The translations under genes and the position numbers were made by a program. The notes beneath the pieces were generated by a model that had not been told where the DNA came from, searched no databases, and worked only from the letters and a program-made list of their open reading frames with translations. Source: Dirofilaria immitis (Eukaryota > Nematoda > Chromadorea > Rhabditida > Onchocercidae). Taken from it: a stretch of DNA of 64,000 nt. Within the stretch, counting starts at the first letter, position 1. Every line of letters starts with the position of its first letter. This document shows, in pieces, positions 1-12,886 of this stretch. Location: positions 3,766,501 through 3,830,500 of the forward strand of contig JAKNDB010000107.1 in NCBI GenBank assembly GCA_024305405.1, written 5' to 3'.

Positions 1-552
1 ACCTCATCATTGAATATCTCAAGAATGAAGGAATCACTCGAATTTTCGAACTGAATTCAATAAATCATAAGCAGCATGTCATAAGCATCATTACAACAGA
101 ATATAATTCGGTTTTAGAAAGGCAAAATATATTTCTCATTTTTAGCATATTCAGAATAATGGGAAAAGAACCAAGTAGAAGAGTTATCAACAATAGAAAA
201 AAATAATGTTAAATATGAAGAATGTCAAAGTAATGCTAAATTAAAAAGCATTTGTAAACAAAAGTCAAATTTAAAACTTTGAACGATAGAGAAGATATCT
301 TATTACTGAAAGAATTATGGAATTTATGATAGAAGAATTGAAAAATATGAAAAAAATCTACTTGATTTAAAAGAAAGTATGACCCGTATTGATATGATAC
401 AAGGAATTGACCAAGACCGAAGGCAAGAAATTTCCCGACCAACGCAGCAGCTCGTATGTAAGATGTTATCAGTTTATAATATTTCTGATTTACCACTGCA
501 TACATATAAGAATAATAAGCTATTTCGGCAGCTGACGATATTCCTGCAATAA
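1..552 (+). CDS. 3' end of a coiled-coil protein gene (partial)
   Basis: Protein-like reading on the + strand runs from the window edge to a TAA at 550-552. An upstream piece (from about base 4) reads as a hydrophilic helix containing IEYLKNEGITRIFEL. An acceptor-like TTTTTAG at about 142-148 precedes a Glu/Lys/Asn-rich coiled-coil stretch, and the last open stretch (about 315-549) contains RRIEKYEKNLLDLKESM and ends in QLTIFLQ. Staying in frame requires two or three single-base corrections at short homopolymers, as in the other genes here. An alternative ending is a donor at GTATGT (about 454). I do not recognise the family. The opposite-strand ORF over 236-505 is a shadow of this exon. Confidence 0.45.
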
Positions 553-1907
553 CATAAAGAATTCTTAATAATTGACAGAGATGTTTTCATTTTGTATATT
601 ATAAACTTAGCATGATAAGCTCATTATATGCATAGATATATGTCTATTAAATATGATGGGATTCTACTTCAGACAAACTTTCCAGTTAAGAAATATTTAA
701 TCGCTTAAACTAAAAGCTAACATAATATAAAAAATAATACGATATTTTGCAAAGAAACATCTCTGTCTCTCTCTCTGTTAATTATTAAGAATTGACTGTT
801 TCGAAATTTCTCGAAAAAGTTGATCATATTAAATAAACATTATCAAAGAAAGAAACATGAATCGGTATTATAAGCAGATGTAAAACAGTATACCAAAAAT
901 GATTTGCATAAGTTGCATATGCCATACAGTTGTACCCCATAGTAGTAGTGCCCAAGTGCCGAATAAGCTAAGTGCTTCCAATATAATGATCGGCTTATAT
1001 CGCAAAATATCAGTTAGGAAAATATTGGCACCTACAAACTAACAAATGCTTAGATTTCGGATACTCATATAAATCGATTACTTCCCTTACTAATCCATAG
1101 TTTTCAACTTATCACTAATCGAAATGGCTGAAAGCAAAAAGTTTAAGTTTCGAATGAAATGATTGAACAATTTAAATTTGAAATGATGTAATGAATATAC
1201 TTAAACATACTAAAAAGAGTAAATATGAATATGTCCAGAATGGATAAATTTCACTATACAATTCAACATCAGTGAAATTCTTAAACGATGAGATGAGATA
1301 CGGTGTAAGAAATGGTGTTGCTGGCCGGAATTCCTTTACTATTCCATATATACAAATGAGGACCGTTGTAGCTTTCAATGCATATCATTTACTTACTCCT
1401 GAACCTGGAAGTTAGAACATTAAATTGAATTTCAGAATCAATAGACGACTATTCGTCATATTTTTACTTAATCTAAAAACTTAAACAGCTTATATGAAAC
1501 ATTGATATCTATAGCGATTTCGAGAAGACGGGATTCTCTTTTTGAATTTATAACAAAATATATGAGATACTTTAACTTTGTTTTGCTATATCATGAATAA
1601 GAATGTTTCTGAACTCTGAACACTGTAAGGTCAAGTTACAAGGCTTAACGAGAAGTGAGGCTAAATTCACGGGAGTTCACGAGCGATGAAATTAATTCAA
1701 TGTACAATCAGGTTCAAATTTTGACTGCGCTCGAATTTCAACAACGATGCTATCATTCGACAAGGTCAGATATTTTTCATGCTGATAGCAAATCATAGTT
1801 ATGCCTTACATAACCATATCCAAATTTATTTCCAAGTGTTTTATTTCTTCGGAAGGAATAGAATTACTCTTGGCAGAGGATAGAATAGAATAGTATAAAA
1901 AAGTGTG

Positions 1908-2536
<629 letters not shown>

Positions 2537-3052
2537 TACCGAACAAACATCGAGAGCTATCTAAGCTTCTAAGCCTGCTAATTATATCACTCGTTACATA
2601 ACGAGAGTGAAAATGATGATGCATGAAGAGATGACAGGAAGCGATAAAAACTGCAAGAGATCATGTGACAAGAATTGAGAAAAAGAAAAAGAACCCTTGT
2701 GACTTAGTAAAACAGAGATCGAGATAACATTATAGACTGTCTATAACATTTATTTTAAAATGATTCGAGAATGGGAATTTGGGATAAATTCGAGATGATT
2801 GATGTTTCAGGGAAGATTCTCGCAGGTTACATAGACATGTGATAAGGTGAAAGGACGGAGAAGAGTGAAATGCTGCTTTAACAACATTTGTTATTTCTCA
2901 CTCACTTTTATATTTTCCAGTTTTCGATCTTCCATCTCTCTTATGAATAGAAAGATAAATATATACGTGTAAACGTATATATTGAAAAAAAGAGATAACA
3001 TTCCATGAAAACATAGGAAGGAAAATTCAGTTGAAGCGATTATGCAAAAATG

Positions 3053-3242
3053 TTAAGGTGAAAGTTATAAAATACAGGTAAGTTCAAGATTGATAGAAGA
3101 GATATGCTTTGGAAAATATAAATATAAGCAGATAAATATTCAATATATTAAGGTGAAAGTTATAAAATACAGGTAAGTTCAAGATTGATAGAACAGATAT
3201 GCTTTGGAAAATATAAATGTACGCAAGTAAATATTCAATTTC
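3053..3242. repeat. Two tandem copies of a 95-bp unit
   Basis: The unit starting TTAAGGTGAAAGTTATAAAA at 3053 recurs at 3148, about 95 bp later, with only a few differences (for example GAAGAGA versus GAACAGA). Copy 2 runs to about 3242. Noncoding, and function unknown. Confidence 0.9.
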
Positions 3243-3574
3243 TTCGATTTTCACAGGCCAAGACTTCCTACCATACGATACCTAGGTACTTATATGGAGA
3301 CCGAAATACCTAGGTAGTTAACTATGAATCGAGTTTATAGTTTGATTTGATTCATAATTCAAATTGAATCTACACAGTAATCAAATGAAATAATATGTGA
3401 TATGATATTGAAACTTTTAACTATTCTGTATAAATCTAATCTTATCAAATCTTCCGAAGTTTTTAGTATTAACAAATTAAATCCATTGATAGATGACATA
3501 TGATTGTAACATATAAAAAGGATAGAAGAATTGTTAAAATTAAATGTAATATGAAAATAATAATTTATGCTCAA

Positions 3575-3613
<39 letters not shown>

Positions 3614-4020
3614 AACAGTATATATTAAAATCACTATTTTATTTGAATAATTATTCATCTTCAATTCTATAACATAAATTCATTTTATTCTATTATTTAT
3701 TATCACGTATTTTGTCTAATTCATATATTCATATCTAAATTACTACGTATCATATTTAGAATGTTTAATATTCTTCCAGCTAATATGTTATGTCCCATGT
3801 TTTCCTAATGCAAACTAACTTATATATGTTTTCCTACATTAATTCCGTACACAACTCTGAAAGAATCCCACGTCTAATCGTGTAACAGAAACAACGTTGA
3901 TCCCATGATTTTCATAATGATCCAATAGTCTTAACTTGTCGCAGCGGAACTAAATATAAAGTTTCCTTCAGAAAAAGAAAGTACGTACAGTCCGAGTATG
4001 TGGTGCATTGAGCAGGGTGG

Positions 4021-4077
4021 TCTTTCTCTTTTTCTTTCTCCCTCCCTTCTCTCTCTCTTTCTCTCTCTCTCCTCTCT
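4021..4077. repeat. CT-rich (polypyrimidine) low-complexity tract
   Basis: A run of CTTTT, CTCTC and CCTCC elements about 57 bp long lies about 350 bp upstream of the rpn-11 start. It could be promoter-associated low complexity. No function is shown. Confidence 0.75.
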
Positions 4078-4426
4078 TTCCCGAAAAACTTTTTTATTTT
4101 TATTTGATTAAGTACTTTGTAATATTGTTCACCATCGGAAGCGAAAAAGTAAGTGTTTGGGAAATGATATGTACACATCGCCATAATTGCTTATAAAATT
4201 ATCATAGCTCTGCAATGTTTCGAGATTATTGCAGCTTCGCAGTATCTCGAGATTTACGCTAAAGCTGGGATTGATTTACCTCTATTTTCCACTGCTTTGA
4301 TTTTACAGATTTAATAATGTAAATTTATTTTTATTATTTTATTCGTATTAACTTTGTGGATGTTACATATATGCACTATATTGAAATAACTTTTGCATTT
4401 TTTAATTATAGAGACAGGCAACTGCA

Positions 4427-6186
4427 ATGGAACGATTTCTAAGGCTTGGCGGTCTTGGTGGTCTCAGTGGCTCTCAGGTTAATTGCCTTTCAATTAGTTA
4501 TGCTTTTTAAATCTAGCAATGTAAATTGTTGATGTACTGATATATTTAGATTAATTAAATTTTCTATTTCTTTATGCTATTACATGTTATGTGTAAAAGG
4601 TGAATTATCAATTAAATCAAATTCCAGTGTTTATAAATGAAAATAAATTGGTCTTGTGACATTGTGGAAAGATGAATATTCTAGTAGGACAAAGTTCGGT
4701 GTTTTCTGATTAATAAATGAAATAATATAGTTTACAGTTTGGAAATACCAATCCGGTGGATAGTAATCAAGTAGATACATCCGAAACCGTCTATATATCA
4801 TCATTGGCTTTACTCAAAATGCTAAAGCATGGCCGTGCAGGTGTACCTATGGAGGTATTCATTGTTTATTTTTTCAGTGCTTAGATTAAAACGATATTAG
4901 AAAAAAACATGAAACATTACTGATGTTCTGTTGTGAAACATTTGTAATCATGATGGAAACTTTCAGGTCATGGGTTTAATGTTAGGAGAATTCGTGGATG
5001 AATATACAGTGAACGTTATTGACGTGTTTGCAATGCCGCAGTCGGGCACGGTAGACTATTTCAAGCTCTTGTGTTTTGTTTACTGTCTTCATAAGAAGTG
5101 TTTGGTATTTCTTAAATGAATAATTTTTTTGGTCGTGTTTGAATTAAACATAAATGCTACCAACAATTATAGGGAGTGTCAGTAGAAGCAGTGGATCCGG
5201 TTTTTCAAGCCAAAATGTTAGACATGTTGAAGCAAACAGGACGACCTGAAATGGTCGTTGGTTGGTATCATTCACATCCAGGATTTGGCTGTTGGCTATC
5301 AGGAGTCGATATTAATACTCAGCAGAGCTTTGAAGCTCTTTCAGATAGAGCAGTAGCTGTAGTAGTAGATCCGATTCAGTCTGTCAAAGGAAAGGTTTGT
5401 TCAGTTTACATTTATATGATTAATTCATAGATAAAACTTGTATTCATAATCTTTAATGACGACTTTCCAATATAAGATCTATTTACATCAGTGATAGATA
5501 TTCAGGTAGTAATTGATGCATTTCGAACAATTAATCCGCAATCTATAGCACTTAATCAAGAACCGCGACAAACCACTTCGAATCTTGGACATTTGCAAAA
5601 GCCATCTATTCAGGCACTAATTCATGGTCTCAATCGGCATTACTACTCAATCCCAATTAATTATCGAACCCACGAGCTTGAACAGAAAGTACGTTGCTTA
5701 TTATTTAATAGAGTTCAGTGTCGAAGTAAGCATAAGTGTCTTTTCATTGTATGTCTGGAAAATTAACGATTATGACATCAAATAAACTTTAAGTAATTTG
5801 TTTTTTAGATGTTATTGAATCTAAATAAACAAACTTGGATGGATTCACTTGGTTTGGAACATTTTTCTGATCACTGTGAAAAAATCAAGCATCCATGCAA
5901 AAAATGCTGAAATTAGCGAAGCTTTACAAAAAGTTTGTTTTTTCATTCCTATGTTTTTATCCCAAATTTTTTTCACTTACTTAATTTCAGTCGTTTAATG
6001 CATTCTTCTTTCTTCTCATTTCAGGATCTCGAAGAACAAGAGAAAATGACAGAAGAACAGCTTGCTGTAAAAAATGTGGGCAAACAGGACCCAAAGAGGC
6101 ATTTAGGTGAAACGGTAAACGAAATGCTTGCCGATAATATCGTTCAGAGTCTTGCTTCCATGCTTGATACATCGTCTTTTCAATGA
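4427..6186 (+). CDS. rpn-11: 26S proteasome regulatory subunit RPN11 / PSMD14 deubiquitinase
   Basis: Zn-dependent JAMM isopeptidase of the 19S lid, which removes ubiquitin chains from substrates during degradation. Exons: 4427-4477, 4738-4854, 4967-5050, 5173-5394, 5506-5688, 5809-about 5932, 6025-6186. The product starts [15 protein letters not shown]. The MPN domain carries the JAMM signature [16 protein letters not shown] (metal-binding His, His, Asp) in exon 4. The C-terminal part contains [12 protein letters not shown] and ends AMLDT-like. With corrections it is about 314 residues, close to the usual 310. Exon 6 is one A short at 5879-5884 (A6), otherwise a stop follows CKKC. A second missing A beside the donor (5928-5932) best restores the phase; a donor at 5937 is the alternative. 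Upstream, AATTATAG ends at 4411, 15 nt before ATG, and is a likely SL acceptor. Confidence 0.95.
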
Positions 6187-6289
6187 TTTTATTGCTATAA
6201 TCATTGAAGAAGTGCCAAAAAGTAGTCTTTTAAACAGAACAATTAGTTTTTTTTTAACATCTTTTTTCTAAAATTTTTAGAAAATTAAG

Positions 6290-6574
6290 ATGGATTTAAA
6301 AATATTGTTATTATTTCTCTCCGTTCTCTCGCTTTTTGTTCGGTACGCTTATTTTGGGGCTTTATATTCACTAAATATTTAGGACAGCACTCATGATGGA
6401 TTTTCGGTCTTCTTTTCTGAATTTTCATTTAAATTTTGCTGGTCTTTGTTGACAGTCGCCAATCTGGGATACATAGTAAATGACAAAACTGTAGCCGCGT
6501 GTTTTAGAACAGCTATATATTCAGAAGAATTGAAGTGGTCTAAAGTTGTGGGATTTAATAAGATGTGGAAATAA
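6290..6574 (+). CDS. Small hydrophobic/secreted protein, possible operon partner of rpn-11
   Basis: Exon 1 (6290-6342) begins MDLKILLLFLSVLSLFV, a good signal peptide or membrane anchor. Exon 2 (6383-6574, after TATTTAG) is open for 63 residues from DSTHDGFSVFF to a TAA, with a hydrophobic segment FKFCWSLLTVANLGYI and a tail ending FNKMWK. The exon phases differ by one base, the same defect as in neighbouring genes. An acceptor-like AAATTTTTAG (6271-6280) lies 9 nt before the ATG and only about 95 bp after the rpn-11 stop. That spacing is typical of nematode operons. I do not recognise the family. It could be shorter if a donor at GTAAAT (about 6477) is used. Confidence 0.5.
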
Positions 6575-7227
6575 TTTATGTCCAATACCTAGAGCTATAT
6601 ATTTAATGAATTATGGCTTTTTTATTCTTTCTTGTTTGCCTTTAAATTGTTTTCGTTTTCGCGATTTTTGGATCGATAAATTGTTCTGTTCCTTTTCCGT
6701 TATTAATACAAAACCATGCTCGTAACTGTCGTTAATATTATTAAATTTAAAAATCATTTTGAGATTCAGTGGATTTTCACCGATAGCATAACTTACTGCG
6801 GGCCCAACATATCCATGCATCAATCAGCTTTGTAAATAGATTCGAAATGCTAAGAAATCATCTGTGGACGGAATTCTCAATTATTGTGTTTGCTGCGAAT
6901 TTTATTTTGGCCGATGTAATGATCTGTTCCCTATCGCATAGCACCTCTCAATTTTCATCATATTTTTGCACTTAATACCAGTAATCTCTGACGATAATAT
7001 TATTAAAGTAGTCTTCAGTGTTACTGCGAATGATTTTACACTTTATCGAGATTTTTCTTTTTCATTTACACTGGAAATGCAACATCTTCACGGAAATCGT
7101 CAATTTTGCCTTTCTATATTGTATGAGTAGGAATGATTTGATTATTCTGATATTGTTGGTCACAATTACGAAGATCCAGTTTTTTACCAAATAATACTTG
7201 AATTCGATCAGACTGTTTGCAAATTGA

Positions 7228-9610
7228 ATGAAGATGGAAAATGACATTCGGAAAATAGTCACTTGGCTGCCAGTCTCAGGAAGATTTGTTCGCGTTTCAC
7301 TTTTGGGTGTTGGATTGGAGAATGATCCTGCAGTATTACTGTCTAGTTTTACAGGCCTGATTATATTAATGATTCCAGGTTTATATGTTTTGAATCACTT
7401 AACGTTAGATTAAAAACAATCGCTTCAAAATGATTTGCACCATTTACCTTCCTTTAAATTCATCCAAAATTGCTAGCTTAATTTGGTGTATCCAGATGTG
7501 TATATGGCATACATTCGATTATGAGTAGAAGTATTTGAAGCATAATTAGAATTTGGTAGGATTGTGTTGCTTCTACCTATGCTGTGACTATTTTTTTTAA
7601 ATAATATATTGGGAATGAAATAATTCCGGCAATGCCATATGCCATAAATTCATTATATTGTGCGGTATATTTGAGCACATTTTATATAAAATAATTTTAT
7701 TTTACATTTCTGATTGCAAAAATAACTTCACAGACTTATTGTCATATCATATCATTATCTAGGTAATCCCGGAAATGAACAATTCTATGCTGATTTTGGA
7801 CAGATTGTTTTGAACAAGATTTCAAGAATTATGCAAATATCCAGGAAAATTCTCTGTTTTGCGCGGTATCTCATCTGAATCATGTACCTATGCCTCGAGA
7901 GTATCAGGGAATGAGTATTTACAATTGTGCCGGTATTATCCTTAATTACTTTTGCGATCAACTATAATTTGAACATCCCATTATACTTTTAAGTTTATTA
8001 GATATATTTTCAATAAGACAACAAGACATTCAACAAACGATATGCAATATTAACTTATTTAAAATCATCTGTCATGATATAATGACCGTTATCGAAATTT
8101 GCAATTGCTAAAAATCTTTAGAAATCAAATTTACTACCAGATGTTCGATGAAGAAATCAATAATGATTTATATTTTTTAATTTGTTTTTGTTCGTTTTTA
8201 GATCGCATTTCATTGGCTGATCAAATTCGGCATAAATTCAATTTTTGTCTTCAATATTTACCGAAAACAGCAAGACTTATTATCGTTGGGCATTCTATTG
8301 GTTCTTACTTCATGTTGAAGTAGATATTTTATCTTTTTATCTGTTGTACTTATTTTCTGTTATACTGAAAATACTATCTGAATTTCATGTTTTTTAGTAA
8401 TCATAGAAATTTTCAAGCTTTACATACCTGTGAAATGATTAAATGTTGTCTGGGATAGATTTTCGATTTTCCAAACATTCTACAATTTTGCAGATTTTAT
8501 AAAATCTTGAGATCGTCCATCGAATGAATTTTTATCTGTAATCATATAGAAATCAATTTTTCATTTTGAGGAGCTGAAAATTTATTTAATTTCAGGATAT
8601 TACCTGATTTGTTAAAAAATGAATTCAATGTTGTTCGTTGTATAGCTTTATTTCCTACAATTGAACATATGGCAGAATCTCCAAAAGGTGAACTCCTTTT
8701 ACCATGGATAAAGGTTCATTCTTATTTGAATGTACTATGTAAAGCTTGGAAATTTTTTTTCAATTAGATTTTGGAAATGTATGCTCAAGTTATTTATAGT
8801 CATAGTTTGTATAAGTTCCATTCAATGTTGAAATGAAAATGCTTTTATATTATAGAAGCTTTGCAAGTGGGACAAAATCGTACAAATACTATTCTCTTGG
8901 CTAGTGTATTTGCCTAATTTTGTGAAGGAGCGCGTCTGTACTTTCGTTATTAAAAATTGTTATGAATGCTTTTCTCCTTGCATATTGCAAAGTACTATTG
9001 AGATCGTTGATATAAACGTCATTCGAAACATTATATTCATGGCAATGGACGAGTTATCTACGGTTTGAGACGAATTTTTTTAAATTAAGTTTGAATTTGG
9101 TATTAACTTTAAGAGAAAAAAATTTATGTAGTCTTAGTGATTTCAGGTCTCAAACTTAGACAGAGTCCTTCTACATTACAGTGATCGTTGTCGTTTTCTG
9201 TATGGAACAGTAGATCACTGGTGTCCTCTGAGTTATGCTCTAGAAATGCAAAAAGGCTTGGAAAAGGTAGTTTTATAATTGTCAGCGGCTGCATTATTTG
9301 TACAGAAATTTTCGTATTCATATTTTTTTACAGCATTGCGGGAAATTTCTTACCATTAGGTGTCTTTCACGAAAAGTATTCTTGAGCTTTTCCAGAAAAC
9401 TGAAAACCAATCAATACGAGAATATCTTAGACCTTATCGCTGAAACTTCAATTGACCAAAATAAATTATATAATCCTTCACCAGATTTCTATATGATTTT
9501 TAGATTTAGTTGTAATTGACGACAAGAAATGCGAACATGCTTTCGTATTAAATCATCAAGAAATAGTTGCTCATAAAGTTGCAAAATGGATTGCTGAGTG
9601 TTATGGTTGA
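7228..9610 (+). CDS. LDAH: Lipid droplet-associated serine hydrolase (LDAH family)
   Basis: Alpha/beta-hydrolase of the lipid droplet/ER surface, implicated in neutral lipid and sterol-ester turnover in the family. Exons: 7228-7378, 7763-7932, 8202-8319, 8596-8713, 8856-9062, 9147-9266, 9504-9610. Oxyanion/lid motif IPGNPGNEQFY spans exons 1-2. The nucleophile elbow GHSIGS (Ser) is in exon 3, LFPTIEHMAESP in exon 4, the acid region YGTVDHWCP in exon 6, and the catalytic His in CEHAFVL in exon 7. An in-frame TGA directly precedes the ATG. Two single-base losses are needed: at the TTT near 7818-7820 in exon 2 (it makes the exon 171 nt and fits both splice phases) and in A5 at 9250-9254 in exon 6 (it allows direct joining to exon 7 and gives the family spacing between acid and His). 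Corrected length is about 330 residues, against about 325 in human. Confidence 0.9.
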
Positions 9611-10443
9611 GTTCATATCTGATTGATTACTTATATTTATTAGATGAGATTGTTTGTAATTTATTATCGTTATTTTTACGAAAATTTTAGAGAGAAATCT
9701 TACAATGATTCCTTTCAATTCAGACTGTCTCTTATTATTACCAGATTGCCGTATATATGGTGCTTTCATAGATTGCTAATTTTGAGGGAATTTGCTGTGA
9801 TAAAATGAACATTTTATTATTATGTTTGATGTTGTTACTTGTTTTCAAATAGACATTCAAAAATTTTCTTGACTCATTGTACAGCTGCCATAGTTAAAAG
9901 TCACAACAATTTTTAATTTGTTTCTGAAAATTTTCGACCTCTGAAAAGACTTTTCGGTTCGAAAGCTTTCTTCAGGACCTAAAAATCTTAAAATAATTGT
10001 CGTAAAACATGTCTGAAATCACTTTAAAGAATAGTTTAGTTTTTTATTTTCAACTCGTTCAGTGCAAAAATTTTCTTTTGGTGGATGTGAACCGATAGCG
10101 TGAATGGAAACTTGTAAATATTCAAAACTTAAAGGTCATCTGTCGTAACCTTCGATCTTGGCTTCAAATATCAGTTTAAAATAGCGATTAATTTTCAAAA
10201 TCTTGGAATTTCCAATGCCAACAATCTCATCTAAATGCTAGTGAACAAAGAAAGTTACAAATATTTTAGGTAATTGTCCAATCATTATCACGGTGACCAT
10301 CATTTACGAAGATGGATTGCGGATTCTCTGTAATAGTGTCGTTCAAAATATATTGCCTATTTTTCTATATCATCTTTGTTTGAGTTTGTAATTCAAGAAA
10401 GTTCTTTCTTTTATTATGTTGGATATGGAGCGGAAGCCTAATT

Positions 10444-10483
10444 GATCTCTATTGAATATTGGAATTCCATCTAAGGACAATAG
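10444..10483. repeat. 40-bp exact dispersed repeat, copy 1
   Basis: The 40-bp sequence beginning GATCTCTATTGAATATTGG is repeated exactly at 11155-11194, 711 bp downstream, in direct orientation. It contains the palindrome GGAATTCC. Flanks are unrelated. Confidence 0.9.
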
Positions 10484-11154
10484 CTCTTGTTATGCTCCTT
10501 TCAAAATATTGCTACCGCAATTTCAGCCAATCGTTTTCTTGTAATTAAGGAGGGATGGAAATAAATAATTTACAACTGAGTAGGAATTAATTATGCTAAA
10601 TCTTCAACAATAAAGAATGTTCAAAGTCATTGGCACTATGCAGGGCAAGTCGTGAAGTTAAAAATTTTGCACCTCCAAATAAAATTGGCTGCTTTAAAGT
10701 TGCCAACATTCAACTTGATGATATTACTATGGTTTTAGTCGCAAGATTCGAAAATCATTTTTCCTTTCAGGGAATTCTCGAATATTCATCTCAAAATGAA
10801 TACTCTAAGCTATGCAGCCACTCCAGCAAATCACTCCAATAGAATCTTGTCATTCGTTGATATTTCAATAAATTATTACTTATTTCAAAAGTAGAAGCTA
10901 AATGATATAGCATCATGAAAATCATTGGGAATTTATTTAGGAGGCTTTGAGAAATAAATTCTCTGAAAATTTAAAATTTGAATATATCATTGATATCAAC
11001 TTATTTCATTCTCTTTGCTATATCTACTAATGCCGAGATGCTTAACACAGACAATAGTTATTTAGAAAGATTTTTTTTGTTCGACGAAGAATTTGTTTTT
11101 TTTATTTTGAATATTATAAGAATTTTAGGTTATAGATTATTCTGATTTATCATC

Positions 11155-11194
11155 GATCTCTATTGAATATTGGAATTCCATCTAAGGACAATAG
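11155..11194. repeat. 40-bp exact dispersed repeat, copy 2
   Basis: Identical to 10444-10483 over 40 bp. It may mark a small element or a local conversion or duplication tract. Confidence 0.9.
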
Positions 11195-11980
11195 GGAATC
11201 TTATTGAGAGTTTAATCAAAATTAAATTTTGGCAAATATTTGATGAAGTATGGATGATAGCAAAATTGTAATTGAGACTTCTATTCTATAAATATTGCCA
11301 GTAATTCTGATCGAGATGCAATAATACGTTTAATTAGTTCAATTCAAAATTTAGCAAAAATGAAGAATATTTTTTTCTTCTTAGATTTCATAGTTTTATA
11401 CATATATCGCTGTTAAATAAGTTATAATCAATATAATTTGAATTTGCTTTAAAAACATATTTATCATAAGTCGTAATAATTCCTTTGTATTCATTGATCA
11501 TTCATTTACGAGAATTTTTGCCATATTACTTCATTCTCTTCATTTATAATTTAAAATCTCAAGAGATATTTCCCAATAATAATTATTATAAAATGTACAA
11601 AATGTTCTTTTATTATTTTTAGTAATTTTATTTTGATTTGTAATCAGTTCAAAACCGCTTAATTTGAATTGGTTATTGATGATAAGGTAGAAGTATTCTC
11701 AGTTTTTATATTATATAAAGTTCATTTTGATTTATATTCTATTGATTTTTTGTACCAAAAATTGAATAACATTCAATAATTTTTAATAGAATTATATAAA
11801 GAAATGAAGAAGGATTGGATTGCAAATTCATTAAAAATTTTACTTCTAAGACTTCCTCGTCTTTTTTTTGATAGTACTGCCAAAAATTGTCGAAATTTAT
11901 TCATTGATCATGTTCTTATTTACTTTCTTAATTAATTAATAATTTTATCCAATATCCAATTAAATCAGGAATGATTTCAT

Positions 11981-12088
11981 TACTAAACTTCTCTAAATTA
12001 TCATTTATCATTTCTTTACTAAACTTCTCTAAATTATCACTTATCATTTCTTTACTAAACTTCTCTAAATTATCACTTATCATTTCTA
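11981..12088. repeat. Three tandem copies of a 36-bp unit
   Basis: Units start at 11981, 12017 and 12053 with TACTAAACTTCTCTAAATTA. The copies differ at one or two positions. Noncoding. Confidence 0.95.
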
Positions 12089-12829
12089 TCTATTGAAATA
12101 TTCTTTCTGTCATTTCAACAGTTGCTTTCCATTCTGTTATTTGTCTTAAATAGAATGAAACTCGCTATGTAGCAAAAATGCGAGATTTGCGAATTTTTCT
12201 CTTAACATCTTTCTTATCTCTTAACACCGTTGTAATTTTCTGGAGCAATTTTATAGTCTCTTATAGATAGTAAGGTGTCTTCTCTTATACATGATATTAG
12301 AAAAAATTATTACCTAGAATTCTCTGGAAATGTACTGCTTAGCAAATTTATAATTGCATGATAAGTGGATGTGATAGGAATGTTTCACTTCCTAAGGTTA
12401 ACTCTTTGATATCAATTTGACGTAAACGTTAAAGCACTGATTCGAAATCACTTGCATACGTAGTTAAAGCAATGATGCTTTCTCTTGCGCTATTTATTTA
12501 ATTTGAGATACTCTTTTTGTCATTGATCATTTCCATTTATTTTTCTTTTTCTTTTTCTTTGCAAAATCGCCATTCTTTGCATTAGCTATATGAGCTAATT
12601 TTTGTTGACTGATTCTATGGTACCAATAGGTCATGAATTGTATAGTTTGAGATACTTTGATTTCTCTTTGATGATTCGTTTCTTGTCCTTTTATTGCTAA
12701 CATAATTCATCTCTTCATAAAAATGTCGAGTTGGTGGTCTTAGTTTATCCATTTCTTTTATTTTATCAAGAACAGCTGTATGGATAGCTCTGAATGGACT
12801 GGATCATCAAAATGATCTTTCATGACCTA

Positions 12830-12886
12830 TTTGGTGCCACGAGCCGGGATGTTTAATTATACGATATCCCACCTCGTAGCACCAAA
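12830..12886. repeat. 21-bp-arm hairpin resembling paired retroelement primer-binding sites
   Basis: The left arm (12830-12850, TTTGGTGCCACGAGCCGGGA plus T) matches the reverse complement of the right arm (12866-12886) at 18 of 21 positions, with a 15-nt loop. Each arm read inward starts TTTGGTGC. Its complement is like a tRNA 3' end (T-arm, acceptor stem, CACCA). That is how an LTR-retroelement primer-binding site looks. The following 700 bp are less AT-rich than the surroundings. An LTR-element relic is an inference: no LTR pair, gag or pol was found. Confidence 0.6.

Noticed and set aside
4427..6186. rpn-11 as a pseudogene because of the stop in exon 6
   Set aside because: All other exons, splice sites and catalytic residues are intact, and one missing A explains the stop.
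6611..6823. Minus-strand frame ending in a Lys-rich tail
   Set aside because: Looks protein-like at its start, but no upstream exon, acceptor or family was found; probably a chance AT-rich frame.
9298..9519. Extra LDAH exon (HCGKFLTI) between 9336 and 9361
   Set aside because: Direct joining of 9266 to 9504 after one A is restored gives the exact family spacing between the acid region and the catalytic His, so the extra exon is unnecessary.
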